Origin: Microthrixaceae bacterium
GTDB taxonomy: Bacteria > Actinomycetota > Acidimicrobiia > Acidimicrobiales > Microtrichaceae
Length of the DNA: 64,000 nucleotides
Reading direction: 5' to 3'
Assembly (NCBI GenBank): GCA_027493675.1
Contig: JAOSKI010000001.1
Span: forward strand, 62,001 to 126,000
How positions within the stretch are numbered: position 1 is the first letter of the stretch; each line of letters starts with the position of its first letter. Position numbers and translations under genes: made by a program. Below the pieces are notes generated by a model. That model was not told the origin of the DNA and did not search any database. It worked only from the letters and a program-made list of their open reading frames with translations. This document shows, piece after piece, positions 11,215 through 19,712 of the stretch.

Positions 11215-11931
11215 CTACCCGCCGAAGACGTGCATCCACTCCTCGGCGTTGCGTGGCTTGAACACCATGTTGGTGGTGCGAACCTCTCCCAGACTCTCCG
11301 ACGGCTGCGGCGAGTAGAGGTGGCCCGGATACAGAACCGCTGTGTCGGGAACCTTTGCGAGGCGCTGGGTCAGGCTCTCGTAGAGAGCTGCGGGATCGCC
11401 ACCGGGCAGATCGGTACGGCCGCACCCCTGAAGGAACAGGGTGTCACCCGCCACCAGCCGACCGTCCACGAAGAAGCACTGCGAACCCGGAGTGTGGCCC
11501 GGTGTGTGGAGCAGCTCGACGTCGACGGCCCCGACCGTCACGACGTCGCCCGATACGTGCTCGACAAGGTCGCCCCGCGAGAGGTCGGTCACCTTGAGGA
11601 TCCACTCGACCTCGTCGGCCTGCACGTGCACCGGTACCTGGGTCTGCGCGAGCAGCTCGCTGACGCCCTCGATCCGCATCCCCATCATGTCACCACCGCA
11701 ATGGTCCGGGTGGTAGTGGGTCACCAGCACACCGCTGAGCGTCATGCCGTCGGCCTCCGCGATCGCCTTGAGCTCGCCGACCCCGTAGGCGGGATCCACG
11801 ACCAGGCACTCCCGTGTAATCCGGTCACCGATCAGATAGGAGAAGTTGACCATCTGCTGGGCGAGTCCGCTCATCTGCGCGAAATCGGCTCCGGCCAGCA
11901 GTTGACGGAAGTAGACGCGGTCTTCGCTCAT
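11215..11931 (-). CDS. MBL-fold metallohydrolase (glyoxalase II-like)
   Basis: This is a 238-residue soluble metallo-beta-lactamase-fold hydrolase. The metal site is complete: THYHPDHCGGD gives the HxHxDH motif, HTPGHTPGSQ the next His, LVAGDTLF the bridging Asp and LYPGHLYSP the last His. The sequence CGRTDLPGGDPAALYESL resembles hydroxyacylglutathione-hydrolase-like proteins, which act on thioesters of low-molecular-weight thiols. In actinobacteria mycothiol or sulfane-sulfur substrates are possible, but the sequence does not decide this. The ATG at 11931 (MSEDRVYF) is preferred over upstream in-frame codons because the earlier reading is low-complexity and overlaps the next gene. No frame break was seen. 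Confidence 0.87.
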   Translation of the reverse strand: MSEDRVYFRQLLAGADFAQMSGLAQQMVNFSYLIGDRITRECLVVDPAYGVGELKAIAEADGMTLSGVLVTHYHPDHCGGDMMGMRIEGVSELLAQTQVPVHVQADEVEWILKVTDLSRGDLVEHVSGDVVTVGAVDVELLHTPGHTPGSQCFFVDGRLVAGDTLFLQGCGRTDLPGGDPAALYESLTQRLAKVPDTAVLYPGHLYSPQPSESLGEVRTTNMVFKPRNAEEWMHVFGG

Positions 11932-11963
11932 CGGCGAACCGTACAGCGCAGAACCCGCGCGCT

Positions 11964-12328
11964 TCAGGCAGGAGTCCCGTCGGCTTCGTACCGGTAGACG
12001 AGCTCGTCTCCTGATCCCCGTAGCGCAGGTGCAGGAAGTCGCCGTGCACCACCGCCTCCGACACCGCCGCCAGATGCTCGAACAGATCGTGTTCGGGTAA
12101 CGCCTCGGTCGGATAGCGAAGCGCTGTTGTGGGCTCGAAGGTGACCCCGAACACACCCTCGGAGCAGGCGTAGGTCCCCTCGGCGAGGTTCACGCCGTCG
12201 TCCAGGGAGACACGTCCATCCACGAACGCGATCTCCGGAATGCGCCGGCCACTCACCATGTGGCTGACCCCACCCAGCGTCAGGTATTCGAGCGACCACC
12301 GTGTGCCATCGAGGGAGTCCGTCCGCAT
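11964..12328 (-). CDS. Small META/HslJ-like domain protein, one frame break
   Basis: This protein of about 120 residues begins MRTDSLDGTRWSLEYLTLGGV. DGTRW at the N-terminus followed by PEIAFVDGRVSLDDGVNLAEGTYACSEGVFGV resembles the META (HslJ-type) fold, where a Gly-Thr-Trp start leads into beta-strands. After LHLRYG the frame shifts near 12010 and ends DELVYRYEADGTPA. It lacks an obvious signal peptide or lipobox, unlike many META proteins. Its start faces the prephenate dehydratase gene, so the two are divergently transcribed from a gap of about 70 bases. Function is unknown; the domain assignment is tentative. Confidence 0.5.
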
Positions 12329-12401
12329 TGTCGCGAGCCTACGACGCTCCTACGGCTGGTCGATCCATCTCGGTGTCGACGAAGCACCGGTAGCCTGCCT
12401 G

Positions 12402-13371
12402 GATGACCGAACAGCCGGCATCCCCCTCATTGCCGACGGCCCGAGTGCCATCGCCTACCTGGGGCCCAGGGGAACCTTCACCGAGCAGGCCCTCCAGCAC
12501 CTGGGCGACCTTTCCGGCCGGCCGCTCCTTGCTTGCGACTCGATGGTCGACGCTCTGTTCGCGGTGAACGACGGCGCTGCCGAACTCGGGGTGGTTCCGA
12601 TCGAGAACGCGATCGAGGGAACGGTCAACGCCACCATCGACACCCTCGCGTTCGACGTCGACCTCCTCATCCAACGTGAGCTGCTGGAACCCGTCAGCCT
12701 GAACCTGCTCGTCAAGCCAGGTGGATCGGTTGGTGACATCGAACGCATCGTGTCCATCCCGATCGCTGCAGCACAGTGCAGGACCTGGTTGCGGGAGCAC
12801 CTCGCCGACGTACCCCACGATGTCGCGAACTCCACCGCAGAGGCGGCGGCCGCGGTGGCGCGATCGGGTGATCCCACGGTGGCCGCGATCGCCAACCTGC
12901 GTGCCGCCGAGGTCTACGGCCTGGAGATCGCGGCCACCGAGATCGAGGACCACCCCGACAACCACACACGGTTCGTGGTGGTGGGGCGTGACACGATCCC
13001 GGCCCCGACCGGCCACGACAAGACCTCGATCGTGGTCTACCAGCGCGCTGACCGTCCAGGGTCTCTGCTCGCGATCCTCCAGGAGTTCGCGGCGCGCTCG
13101 ATCAACCTGACCTTGCTGCTGTCACGCCCGACCAAGACGGCTCTGGGCGACTACTACTTCGTGTTGGACCTCGAGGGGCACATCGCCGAGGAGGTCGTGG
13201 CCGACTGCCTGCGAACCCTCAAGGCCACGCAGGCCGACGTGAAGTTCCTGGGCTCCTACCCGGCCGCCGGAGCCGACGGGCCGACGCGTCCGCGCCAAGA
13301 TCGGCGAGAAAGCGGCTGAAGCGCAGCTCTGGGTGGATTCGATCCGCCGGCACATCGCCCAACCCGGTTGA
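12402..13371 (+). CDS. pheA: Prephenate dehydratase with ACT domain
   Basis: This enzyme converts prephenate to phenylpyruvate in phenylalanine synthesis. The periplasmic-binding-protein-like catalytic domain shows AIAYLGPRGTFTEQAL, GVVPIENAIEGTVNATIDTLAF and the TRF motif in DNHTRFVVVGRD, corresponding to the family's catalytic TRDF region. The ACT regulatory domain follows (KTSIVVYQRADRPGSLLAILQEF, NLTLLLSRPTK, GDYYFVLDLEGH), so feedback by phenylalanine is expected. The plausible ATG at 12402 (MTEQPASP) is out of frame with the main reading, so one indel is probably present near 12460. A second indel near 13275 restores a normal C-terminus (RAKIGEKAAEAQLWVDSIRRH) ending at 13371. That stop abuts the convergent methionine aminopeptidase stop at 13372. 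Confidence 0.92.
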
Positions 13372-14378
13372 TCAATTGGTGCTGCCTGCCGATGCCGTGA
13401 GCTCGTCGAGCGTACCTGCGGCCGTCCTGCCGTCTGCGTTCACCGTGAGGATCTCCGCACCTTGTGGGGTGACCACCACGGTGTGCTCGAACTGCGCCGA
13501 GGGCATCGAATCCACGAGGTGCTCGGTCCAACCGTCGTCACCCTGACGATAGGTGGCGACACCGGTGGTCAGCATCGGCTCCACGGTGAAGGTCATCCCC
13601 ACCTGGAACGGAAGGGTGTCCTCTGGAAGCACGCAGTGGTTGACATGGGGAGCGGCGTGGAACGTCTCACCGATGCCGTGGCCACCGTACTCACGCACCA
13701 CGCCGTAGCCACGACCCGCAGCGAACGGCTCGATCACCTCCGCTATTCGCCGCAGCGGTTCGCCGGGTTTCACCGCGGCGATGCCGCGCAGCGTGGCCTC
13801 CCTGGTGGTGGCAACCAGTCCGCTCGTCGCCTCGTCCACCTCGCCTACGCAGAACGTCGCCGATGTATCCCCGTGCATCCCCTCGATGAACGCGGTGACG
13901 TCCACGTTCACGATGTCGCCCTCCTTGAGTGGACGGTCGTCGGGGATGCCGTGGCACACGACGCCGTTGACCGAGGTGCACACCGACTTCGGATAGTCGC
14001 GGCGACCGCCGTATCCGAGCGTGCTCGGGTACGCGCCGAACTCAACGTAGGTCTCGTGCGCTATGACGTCGAGCTCCTCGGTCGTCACTCCTGGTGCGAC
14101 CGCAGCACCGGTCCGCAACAGGACCTCGGCCGCGACCCGGCATGCAATCCGCATCCGATCGAGGGACTCCTCATCGTGGACCTGAAGACCGGTCGATGTG
14201 GTGACCGAACCGGTCGCCACGTAGTCGGGCCGGGTGATTGCGTCCGGGACATCCCGCTTCGGCGACACCCTTCCCGGTTCGACGGGATCGCGCTGCAACA
14301 TGCGAACGTCTCCGTGGCAGCGCTTGAACTTCCTTCCGATCCGCACCAACACCTGTCGTTGCTCCGTAGACGCTGCAT
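13372..14378 (-). CDS. map: Type I methionine aminopeptidase with N-terminal SEC-C zinc motif
   Basis: It removes the initiator Met from nascent proteins. The pita-bread domain carries all metal ligands: Asp in GDIVNVDVTAF and HGDTSATF, His in GGHGIGETFHAAPHV, Glu in MTFTVEPML and Glu in SAQFEHTVVVTP. The first His-containing strand NGVVCHGIPDDRP is also present. The N-terminus reads RSNDRCWCGS from ATG 14378. After a one-base shift near 14330 it continues GRKFKRCHGD, together forming the CxCxS...CH pattern of SEC-C-type zinc motifs used for ribosome association in some MAPs. An alternative start at 14394 stays in the main frame without the shift but loses the first cysteines, so I prefer 14378 plus one missing G. 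Length is about 335 residues. Confidence 0.9.
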
Positions 14379-14415
14379 CGGCCGATTCTCCCATGTGGAC
14401 CGGAACGGTTGCGGG

Positions 14416-14456
14416 GCGACCACCCCGACGCGACCACCCCGACGCGACCACCCCCA
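14416..14456. repeat. Three tandem copies of a 14-base unit
   Basis: The unit GCGACCACCCCGAC is repeated at 14416-14429 and 14430-14443, with a third, nearly complete copy at 14444-14456. It sits upstream of the methionine aminopeptidase start and immediately beside a perfect long inverted repeat. Its role is unknown; it could be slipped-strand expansion or binding sites. Confidence 0.8.
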
Positions 14457-14459
14457 TTG

Positions 14460-14506
14460 TTCTGTGTGGTGTGCGTGGCGCTGTGCGCCACGCACACCAC
14501 ACAGAA
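14460..14506. repeat. Perfect 22-base inverted repeat with 3-base loop
   Basis: The arms at 14460-14481 and 14485-14506 are exact reverse complements separated only by TGT. The stem contains GTGTGGTGTGCGTGG and its complement. It lies between the divergently oriented map gene and the tRNA-Ser gene. It therefore follows no gene end and is not an ordinary terminator. No T run follows on either strand. It could be a cruciform, a transcription barrier in the map leader, or a remnant of a small mobile repeat. Confidence 0.85.
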
Positions 14507-14540
14507 CGACCTGGGGTGGAACTCGACTAAGTTCGTCATC

Positions 14541-14627
14541 GGAGGGATGGCAGAGCGGACGATTGCGACGGTCTTGAAAACCGTTGAGGCTTCACGGTCT
14601 CCGGGGGTTCGAATCCCCCTCCCTCCG
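14541..14627 (+). tRNA. tRNA-Ser (anticodon UGA)
   Basis: The 87-base gene begins GGAGGGA and pairs with TCCCTCC at 14620-14626, with discriminator G at 14627. The anticodon stem-loop CGGTCTTGAAAACCG presents TGA. A long variable arm (GAGGCTTCACGGTCTC) and a standard T arm (GGGGGTTCGAATCCCCC) confirm a class II serine tRNA. The CCA end is not encoded. Confidence 0.97.
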
Positions 14628-14698
14628 CTCCAGACGCCCTCGAAGACCCGAGGGTTCGGACCGGGGATCGCCCGTGTCGCCGGGGCCCTATCGTCGCA

Positions 14699-14941
14699 GT
14701 GGTGCAGTACCCAGATCACCAGAGGCTGCAGGTTCGGGTGATCCCGCGTTCACGACGTGACGAGGTCGGTGGTGAGCGCAACGGCCGGCTGTTGGTCCGC
14801 ACGACCGCGGCCCCGACCGACGGCAAGGCGAACAAGCGTGTAGTGGAGTTGGTTGCGGAGCACCTCGGCGTCCGTGTGAGCGCGATCGAGATCGCCTCAG
14901 GACACCGATCCCGCGACAAGACGCTGGTTATACGCCGGTGA
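14699..14941 (+). CDS. DUF167 / YggU family protein
   Basis: This small soluble protein of about 80 residues has the family's signature order: RLQVRVIPRSRRDEVGGERNG, then LLVRTTAAPTDGKANKRVVELVAEHLGV, and a C-terminal IEIASGHRSRDKTLVIR. The PTDGKAN block and the SGxxSRxK ending are diagnostic of UPF0235. The start is GTG at 14699 or 14702. Molecular function is not established for the family; members often lie near septum or translation genes. Here it follows tRNA-Ser and converges with the PI-PLC-like gene. Confidence 0.9.
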   Translation: MVQYPDHQRLQVRVIPRSRRDEVGGERNGRLLVRTTAAPTDGKANKRVVELVAEHLGVRVSAIEIASGHRSRDKTLVIRR

Positions 14942-14964
14942 GCGAGGTTGCTCGGGTCGGCCGA

Positions 14965-16173
14965 TCAACCCGGTTCCACCACCGCCGCGAGCGCACACTC
15001 CGCAGGTGTCGTGTTCGCGGGATTGCACCGGCCCTGCACTGCGAGGCCGTCGAAGGCCACCCTGTAGCCGGTCGCCGTGTAGGTCTCTCCGACCGGGAAG
15101 TCGGTTGACACCACCTGCGCGCCTGAAGCCAGAGCCACCTCGGCCCGCGCGGTATCACCTGCCCATGCCTCTGCCAGGTCGGCGTCGGACCGGGTACGCA
15201 CGATGTAACCCTGTGCGACCAGGTCCGCGATGCGCGAACCGTCACCTGGTTCGTTCACCTTCAGGATCGCCCCGTCGGGCTCTCCTTCACCCGAACTGGT
15301 GAACATCACCCGGCCCTCGAGGCTCGGGTGACCGTCCAAGTAGGTGGTGCGTAGGTCGGCGTTGTCCATGAAGAACAGCACCTTGCCACGTGACTCGGCC
15401 AGCGTCGGCCAGCCGGTGGTCGTGACTGCGGTGTTCAGATCGACCGCATCACCCCGGACATCGTCAGGCGTGATGAGACGATCCCCCAACTCCGATCTCA
15501 GCACTGCGTCGAGCGTGTCCAGGACATCGGCATCGAAGGGCAGCACGGGAGTGCCCACCAGAGGCTCAGGAAGACCGTCCCCCTTCAGCTCCAGGTTCAC
15601 GATCACGGGTAGGTGCCCTGGTGTTGCATCTGACCACTCCCGTATCGCTGTGAGGCAGTCGGTCAAGGCCATGCAACGGGTACGCCAGTCGACATCGGCG
15701 ATGTGGAGCATCTTGAAACCCGGTTCGTCGAGTCCCGACGGAATCATCGGGTTCTCGAACAGGACCAGGTTCGCCAGCATCGGGTGGGAGAACCGGCCAC
15801 CGCTGGGATCTGCATAGATGTCGAACTCGAAGGTGCGCAGCCCACGGGCCAACTGCTGTGGGATGGACGCGTGGGTGTAGTTCAGAGAGGCTGGATTGCC
15901 CAGTGCAGAAGCGATCTGCGGGAAGTTGGACGCCGCCTCCGTCAACAGACCCTGGATCGTGGCAACCGGAGCCACGTGGTAGCTGTTGTGGGTTCCGATC
16001 AGTTGGATCTGGTTGATCCTGACCTCGTCGTCGCCAACCGGCGTCGTCGGATACCCCTCGGGCACCGTTGTCGTGGTCACATCAGGTTCGACCGGCGGCG
16101 GGTTGGAGCACGCCGCCGCTACGAGCGCCAGCCCAACCACGATCACCGTGCAGAGTGTTCGCGTTGATCTCAT
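14965..16173 (-). CDS. Ca2+-dependent PI-PLC-like lipoprotein
   Basis: This is a 402-residue exported phosphodiesterase of the bacterial phosphoinositide-specific phospholipase C type. The N-terminus [20 protein letters not shown] is followed by the lipobox-like VAAAC, so it should be lipid-anchored outside the membrane. The TIM-barrel shows the first catalytic His in [23 protein letters not shown] with metal ligands, the second His in [16 protein letters not shown], and [13 protein letters not shown]. The later IVRTRSDAD block and the closing [12 protein letters not shown] strand fit the Ca2+-dependent (Streptomyces-like) subfamily, whose members tend to be longer than the Bacillus enzyme. 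I chose ATG 16173 because it gives the signal peptide; the upstream in-frame extension is non-secretory. There is no frame break. The natural substrate is unknown; inositol lipids occur in actinobacteria. Confidence 0.87.
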   Translation of the reverse strand: MRSTRTLCTVIVVGLALVAAACSNPPPVEPDVTTTTVPEGYPTTPVGDDEVRINQIQLIGTHNSYHVAPVATIQGLLTEAASNFPQIASALGNPASLNYTHASIPQQLARGLRTFEFDIYADPSGGRFSHPMLANLVLFENPMIPSGLDEPGFKMLHIADVDWRTRCMALTDCLTAIREWSDATPGHLPVIVNLELKGDGLPEPLVGTPVLPFDADVLDTLDAVLRSELGDRLITPDDVRGDAVDLNTAVTTTGWPTLAESRGKVLFFMDNADLRTTYLDGHPSLEGRVMFTSSGEGEPDGAILKVNEPGDGSRIADLVAQGYIVRTRSDADLAEAWAGDTARAEVALASGAQVVSTDFPVGETYTATGYRVAFDGLAVQGRCNPANTTPAECALAAVVEPG

Positions 16174-16355
16174 CTTGGTCCCCCGCAGTCCCCAGCTGTC
16201 CGCGCCGGTGCTACTCATGGTCGCAGGATCACGACACCGCTGGCAACCATGGGTCCGCGAGGCACCCTCGGGTCTCCTACAACCCACGATGTCCACACGA
16301 TCGCGGCGGAGCCACGGGGCGCAGGTCTGGCACACTCACCACAAGGGGGTTTGCC

Positions 16356-17120
16356 ATGCCACACGAAGTGCGAGGGGTAGTGGTTCATGAAGCCGACGGA
16401 ACGGTGCTCTCGCCGGCCCTCGGCATCGGGGCCTTCGCAGACAAGACACTCGTCGCGGCCGGTCAGTGCACCAGCGTGGATCCCGCTGCCCCGCCGGAGG
16501 TCGCAGGGCTGCTGGGTTGTGGCGTGATGGCGGGCCTGGGGGCAGCCATCAACACCGCCGGTGTCACCAGAGGTGATTCGGTGGCGGTGATCGGATGTGG
16601 AAGCGTAGGCACGGCAGCTGTTGCAGGGGCGTCGCTCGCTGGCGCCCGTTGCGTCATCGCGGTCGACGTGGACGACCGCGAGCTCGAGGGAGCAAGGCGC
16701 TTCGGGGCGACCCACACGGTCAACTCCGCCAGAGAGGATCCCGTGGAGGTGATCCGTCACCTCACCGACGGCAACGGAGCGGACGTGGTCATCGACGCCG
16801 TCGGGTTGCCCGCGACCTACGAACAGGCCTTCTACGCGCGTGACCTGGCGGGCACCGTGGTGTTGGTGGGCGTGCCACGCCCCGAGTCGAGGCTCGAGCT
16901 TCCGTTGCTCGACGTGTTCGGGTGTGGCGGGTCGCTCAAGTCCTCGTGGTACGGCGACTGCCTACCGAGCCGGGACTTCCCGATGCTCATCGACCTCTAC
17001 ACTCAGGGTCGCCTCGACCTAGAGGGATTCGTGAGCGAGCGGATCACCCTCGGCGAAGCATCCGAGGCGTTCCAGCGGCTGGAGGCCGGGGACGTGCTGC
17101 GATCGGTGGTGATGTTGTGA
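16356..17120 (+). pseudogene. Mycothiol-dependent formaldehyde dehydrogenase/S-nitrosomycothiol reductase relative lacking its catalytic domain
   Basis: The C-terminal 240 residues closely follow the MscR/AdhE2 subgroup of zinc alcohol dehydrogenases: [41 protein letters not shown], the Rossmann loop [20 protein letters not shown] and the coenzyme strand [11 protein letters not shown]. The start [10 protein letters not shown] also matches the family N-terminus, but it joins directly to [13 protein letters not shown]. About 100 residues that normally lie between these blocks are absent, including the catalytic Cys-His-Glu zinc ligands and the structural four-Cys lobe. The join keeps the reading frame, and the downstream sequence is intact. 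It is either a genuine internal deletion or a collapsed assembly. As written it should bind NAD but cannot form the zinc site. A GTG at 17117 opens a 32-codon frame of unknown meaning that ends at 17215. Confidence 0.8.
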
Positions 17121-17208
17121 CCGTGCTGGCGGACCAGGTCGTCACCTCGAGTACCTTCAACGGTGCACAGGGCGCTACGGGCCGCAGCTTCATCAAGCGA
17201 TCGGAGCA

Positions 17209-17830
17209 ATGGTGAGCCTCTACCGCGAGAAGCTGCTTCCACGACTGGTCGACCGGGCATGCGGGTCTGAGGGCATGGAACGCTGGCGGCGTCGTGTGAC
17301 CGACGGCCTCTCGGGAACCGTCGTCGAGATCGGCTTCGGTTCGGGGCTCAACATGGCGGCCTATCCGCCGGAGGTCACCAAGGTTTTTCGCGGTCGAACC
17401 TGCCGCTCTGGGTCGAAAGCTGGCCGCGCCGCGAATCGCGCGCTCGCATGTCGAGGTGGACCACGTCGGATTGCACGGTGAGTCCATTGCACTCGAAGAC
17501 AACTCCTGCGACAGCGCGCTTTCCACCTTCACCCTGTGCACCATCGCCGACGTCGACCAGGCTCTCAGCGAGGTCCGCCGTGTGCTGAAACCCGGCGGCA
17601 GGTTCCACTACCTCGAACACGGCGCTGCACCCGACGAGCCGGTTGCTCGATGGCAACGACGCCTGGAGCCGGCACAGAAGGTCCTCGCCGACGGTTGCCA
17701 CCTGACACGGGATCCGACCGCGCTCGTGCGCGCCGCAGGGTTCGAGGTCGAGCGGTCGGAGAGCCGGTACGCGCCGGGACCCAAGCCGTGGGTGTACTTC
17801 ACCGAGGGTTTCGCCATCAATCCCGCCTGA
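17209..17830 (+). CDS. Class I SAM-dependent methyltransferase, one frame break
   Basis: This is a soluble methyltransferase of about 205 residues. Motif I reads TVVEIGFGSGLNMAAYP. After one extra T near 17383 the frame continues VFAVEPAALGRKLA, then IALEDNSCDSALSTFTLCTI (motif II region) and EVRRVLKPGGRFHYLEHG, typical of the Methyltransf_11/UbiE-like group. The C-terminus is PGPKPWVYFTEGFAINPA, resembling members annotated as phospholipid or small-molecule methyltransferases. The substrate is unknown. ATG 17209 and GTG 17212 are both possible starts. It overlaps the end of the short frame that follows the dehydrogenase gene and precedes tRNA-Ser. Confidence 0.85.
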
Positions 17831-17936
17831 ACTTCGGGACCTCGCACACCGGGGCTCTCCACCGATGCACGTGGTCGACAGCACCTTCCTGCGCGTGGCA
17901 CGCCGGGGCATGGCGGCTAGGATCATCGGGCGACCC

Positions 17937-18025
17937 GGAGAGGTGCCGGAGTCTGGCTGATCGGGCCTCCCTGCTAAGGAGGTGAGGGGGCAACCCTTCC
18001 GTGGGTTCAAATCCCACCCTCTCCG
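17937..18025 (+). tRNA. tRNA-Ser (anticodon GCU)
   Basis: The 89-base class II tRNA begins GGAGAGG and pairs with CCTCTCC at 18018-18024, discriminator G at 18025. The anticodon stem-loop CCTCCCTGCTAAGGAGG presents GCT. A long variable arm and the T arm TGGGTTCAAATCCCA are present. CCA is not encoded. A strong hairpin follows 5 bases downstream. Confidence 0.97.
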
Positions 18026-18030
18026 CACAT

Positions 18031-18068
18031 CGAAATGGGCGCCGACGACATCGTTGGCGCCCATTTCG
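18031..18068 (+). terminator. Hairpin after tRNA-Ser
   Basis: Exact 13-base arms (CGAAATGGGCGCC at 18031-18043 and its complement at 18056-18068) enclose a 12-base loop directly behind the tRNA. There is no long T run, but position and stability suggest a transcription end or tRNA 3' processing barrier. Confidence 0.65.
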
Positions 18069-18151
18069 CGTGCCAGTTCAGTTACGTAATATGTCGGTCA
18101 TCCGTCACTTTTGTTGCGTTCTTGTTACAGGGCGTGCCAGGGTGTCCGCCC

Positions 18152-18508
18152 ATGAAGACAAGACGTACACTTTCAGCACTTGCTATTGGCATCGTCGCCT
18201 TGATCGGTGTGACCGCGTGCAAGGGAGTCCCGGACCACTTCGCAGGAGCCATCTCCGACGCCGGTCTTGCCCGACTCCGAGCCTGCGAGTCGAATGGCAA
18301 CTACCACGTTGTGAGCTCCAACGGCCGCTACCGCGGTGCCTACCAGTTCTCCCGTTCCACTTGGGACGCGGTCGCTCGGCGCCACTACCCGGTTCTGGCC
18401 GGCGTCGACCCGGCCGCCGCCCACTCATGGGACCAGGACCGCATGGCACGTGCCCTGTGGGCGACAGCCGGACCTGGCCAATGGCCCGTGTGCGGCCGCC
18501 GCGTCTGA
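18152..18508 (+). CDS. Rpf-like transglycosylase-domain lipoprotein
   Basis: This 118-residue exported protein has one resuscitation-promoting-factor-type domain. The N-terminus MKTRRTLSALAIGIVALIG ends in the lipobox-like VTAC, so it is probably membrane-anchored. The domain shows the catalytic Glu in LRACESNGNYH and the fold core SSNGRYRGAYQFSRSTWD. The terminal WPVCGRR cysteine would pair with the Cys beside the catalytic Glu. Such proteins cleave peptidoglycan and stimulate growth from dormancy. The protein is short because no LysM or other cell-wall domain is attached. The ATG at 18152 gives the signal sequence. It sits between two tRNA genes with hairpins on both sides, so it is likely monocistronic. 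Confidence 0.88.
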   Translation: MKTRRTLSALAIGIVALIGVTACKGVPDHFAGAISDAGLARLRACESNGNYHVVSSNGRYRGAYQFSRSTWDAVARRHYPVLAGVDPAAAHSWDQDRMARALWATAGPGQWPVCGRRV

Positions 18509-18545
18509 CCCGGAACACCTACACGACCCCCCACCCCTGAGGATG

Positions 18546-18577
18546 GACCGCGTGTGGCCCGATGGGCCACCGCGGTC
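18546..18577 (+). terminator. Rho-independent-type terminator after the Rpf-like gene
   Basis: The stem GACCGCG...CGCGGTC continues inward as TGGCCC...GGGCCA around a GAT loop and is followed by TATCCTCTTT. It lies 37 bases past the stop codon and just before tRNA-Arg. Confidence 0.8.
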
Positions 18578-18596
18578 TATCCTCTTTCACTTCCCG

Positions 18597-18670
18597 GCGC
18601 TTGTAGCTCAATTGGATAGAGCATCTGACTACGGATCAGAAGGTTGGGGGTTCGAGTCCCTCCAAGCGCG
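18597..18670 (+). tRNA. tRNA-Arg (anticodon ACG), used as attachment site
   Basis: The 74-base gene begins GCGCTTG and pairs with CAAGCGC at 18663-18669, discriminator G at 18670. The anticodon arm CTGACTACGGATCAG presents ACG. Its 3' part from the anticodon arm onward is duplicated 4.5 kb downstream, marking an integration event. Confidence 0.97.
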
Positions 18671-18673
18671 CTG
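18629..18673 (+). repeat. attL, within tRNA-Arg
   Basis: This 45-base segment starts in the anticodon loop of tRNA-Arg (CTACGGATCAGAAGGTTGGG) and runs three bases past the tRNA end (AAGCGCGCTG). The tRNA remains complete on this side. Confidence 0.88.
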
Positions 18674-18780
18674 AAAGACCCCGGAATTCCGGGCTTCTCG
18701 CACAGCGGCGGAAAGACTTCCCGCCGACCTGGCAATCCCTTGGCACTCCCGATGGGCCTACATGGCCGAGGAGGAGCGCC

Positions 18781-19710
18781 ATGCGAGGACACATCCAGCA
18801 ACGAGGGAAGCAGAGCTGGCGGGTGAAGGCCTACGTCGGCCGTGACGCCGCCGGCGTGCGCCGCTACGTCGAACGGACCGTTCGGGGGACGCGACGGGAG
18901 GCCGAGCGGGAGCTGAGCCGGCTCCTGGTCGAGGTCGACGAGGGACGGCACGCCGCGGCGGCGCCAGCGACCTTCGGCGACCTGCTCGACCGGTGGCTCG
19001 ACGTGAAGCGCCGGATGGTCGAGCCGAAGACGATCGAGTCCTACGAGTGGGTGGCCCGCACCTACATCCGCCCGGGTTTGGCTGACCGGAAGGTGGCGGC
19101 GCTGCGACCGATCGACCTCGACATGCTCTACAGCGAGCTTCACGGACGGGGCTTGTCGGCTCGGACGGTGCGGATCTGCCACACGGTGATCCGTCAGGCG
19201 TTGGAGCAGGCGCGGCGGTGGGGGTTCATCGCCCGCAACCCGGCGGTCGACGCCACGCCGCCGGTGCAGCGCCGACGCGAGATCGTGCCGCCCACGGTCG
19301 AGCAGGTGCAGACATTGCTCGATGCCGCCCAGGCCGAGGACGCCGACTTCGCCGTGTACCTGTGGGTCCTGGCCGCTACCGGGTGCCGCCGTGGCGAGGC
19401 GTGCGCGTTGCGGTGGTCCGATGTCGACCTCGAGCGTGCCGAGGTGGTGATCCACCGGTCGATCTCCCAGGTTGGCCGGGAGGTGCCGGAAAAGGACACC
19501 AAGACCCACCAGTCCCGTCGTCTGGCTCTCGATGCCGAGACCATCACCGTGCTGCGGTCGCTGCGCCTGCGGGCACGAGAGCGGGCTCTGGCGCTCGGTG
19601 AACGCCTCGCTGACGACACCCTGCTGTTCAGCGACGCCGAGGGTCGGCCGTGGCGCCCCGACGTGTGCACCAACCGGTTCGGTCGTCTCCGGGCGAGGTT
19701 GGAGCGTTGA
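18781..19710 (+). pseudogene. Tyrosine recombinase (phage-type integrase), 3' end lost at IS insertion
   Basis: The 309 residues begin MRGHIQQRGKQSWRVKAYVG, an arm-binding-type N-terminus, followed by the SAM-like core-binding domain (TFGDLLDRWLDVKRRMVEPKTIESYE). The first catalytic blocks are present: Arg I in LAATGCRRGEACALRWSDVD and the beta-hairpin Lys in EKDTKTHQSRRLALD. The reading ends at NRFGRLRARLER, three bases before the left end of the IS256-family element. The box II HxxR and the nucleophilic Tyr, normally 60-80 residues further on, are missing and do not occur beyond the right end of the IS. The protein should be unable to cleave DNA. Its location beside attL identifies it as the integrase of this element. 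Confidence 0.88.
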
Positions 19711-19712
19711 GC

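Noticed and set aside
14460-14506. Terminator of the map gene
   Set aside because: map is transcribed away from this hairpin, so the hairpin is upstream of its start codon.
18069-18151. Cyclic-di-AMP (ydaO-type) riboswitch before the Rpf-like gene
   Set aside because: Such elements often precede rpf genes, but only about 80 bases are available and no conserved core is visible.
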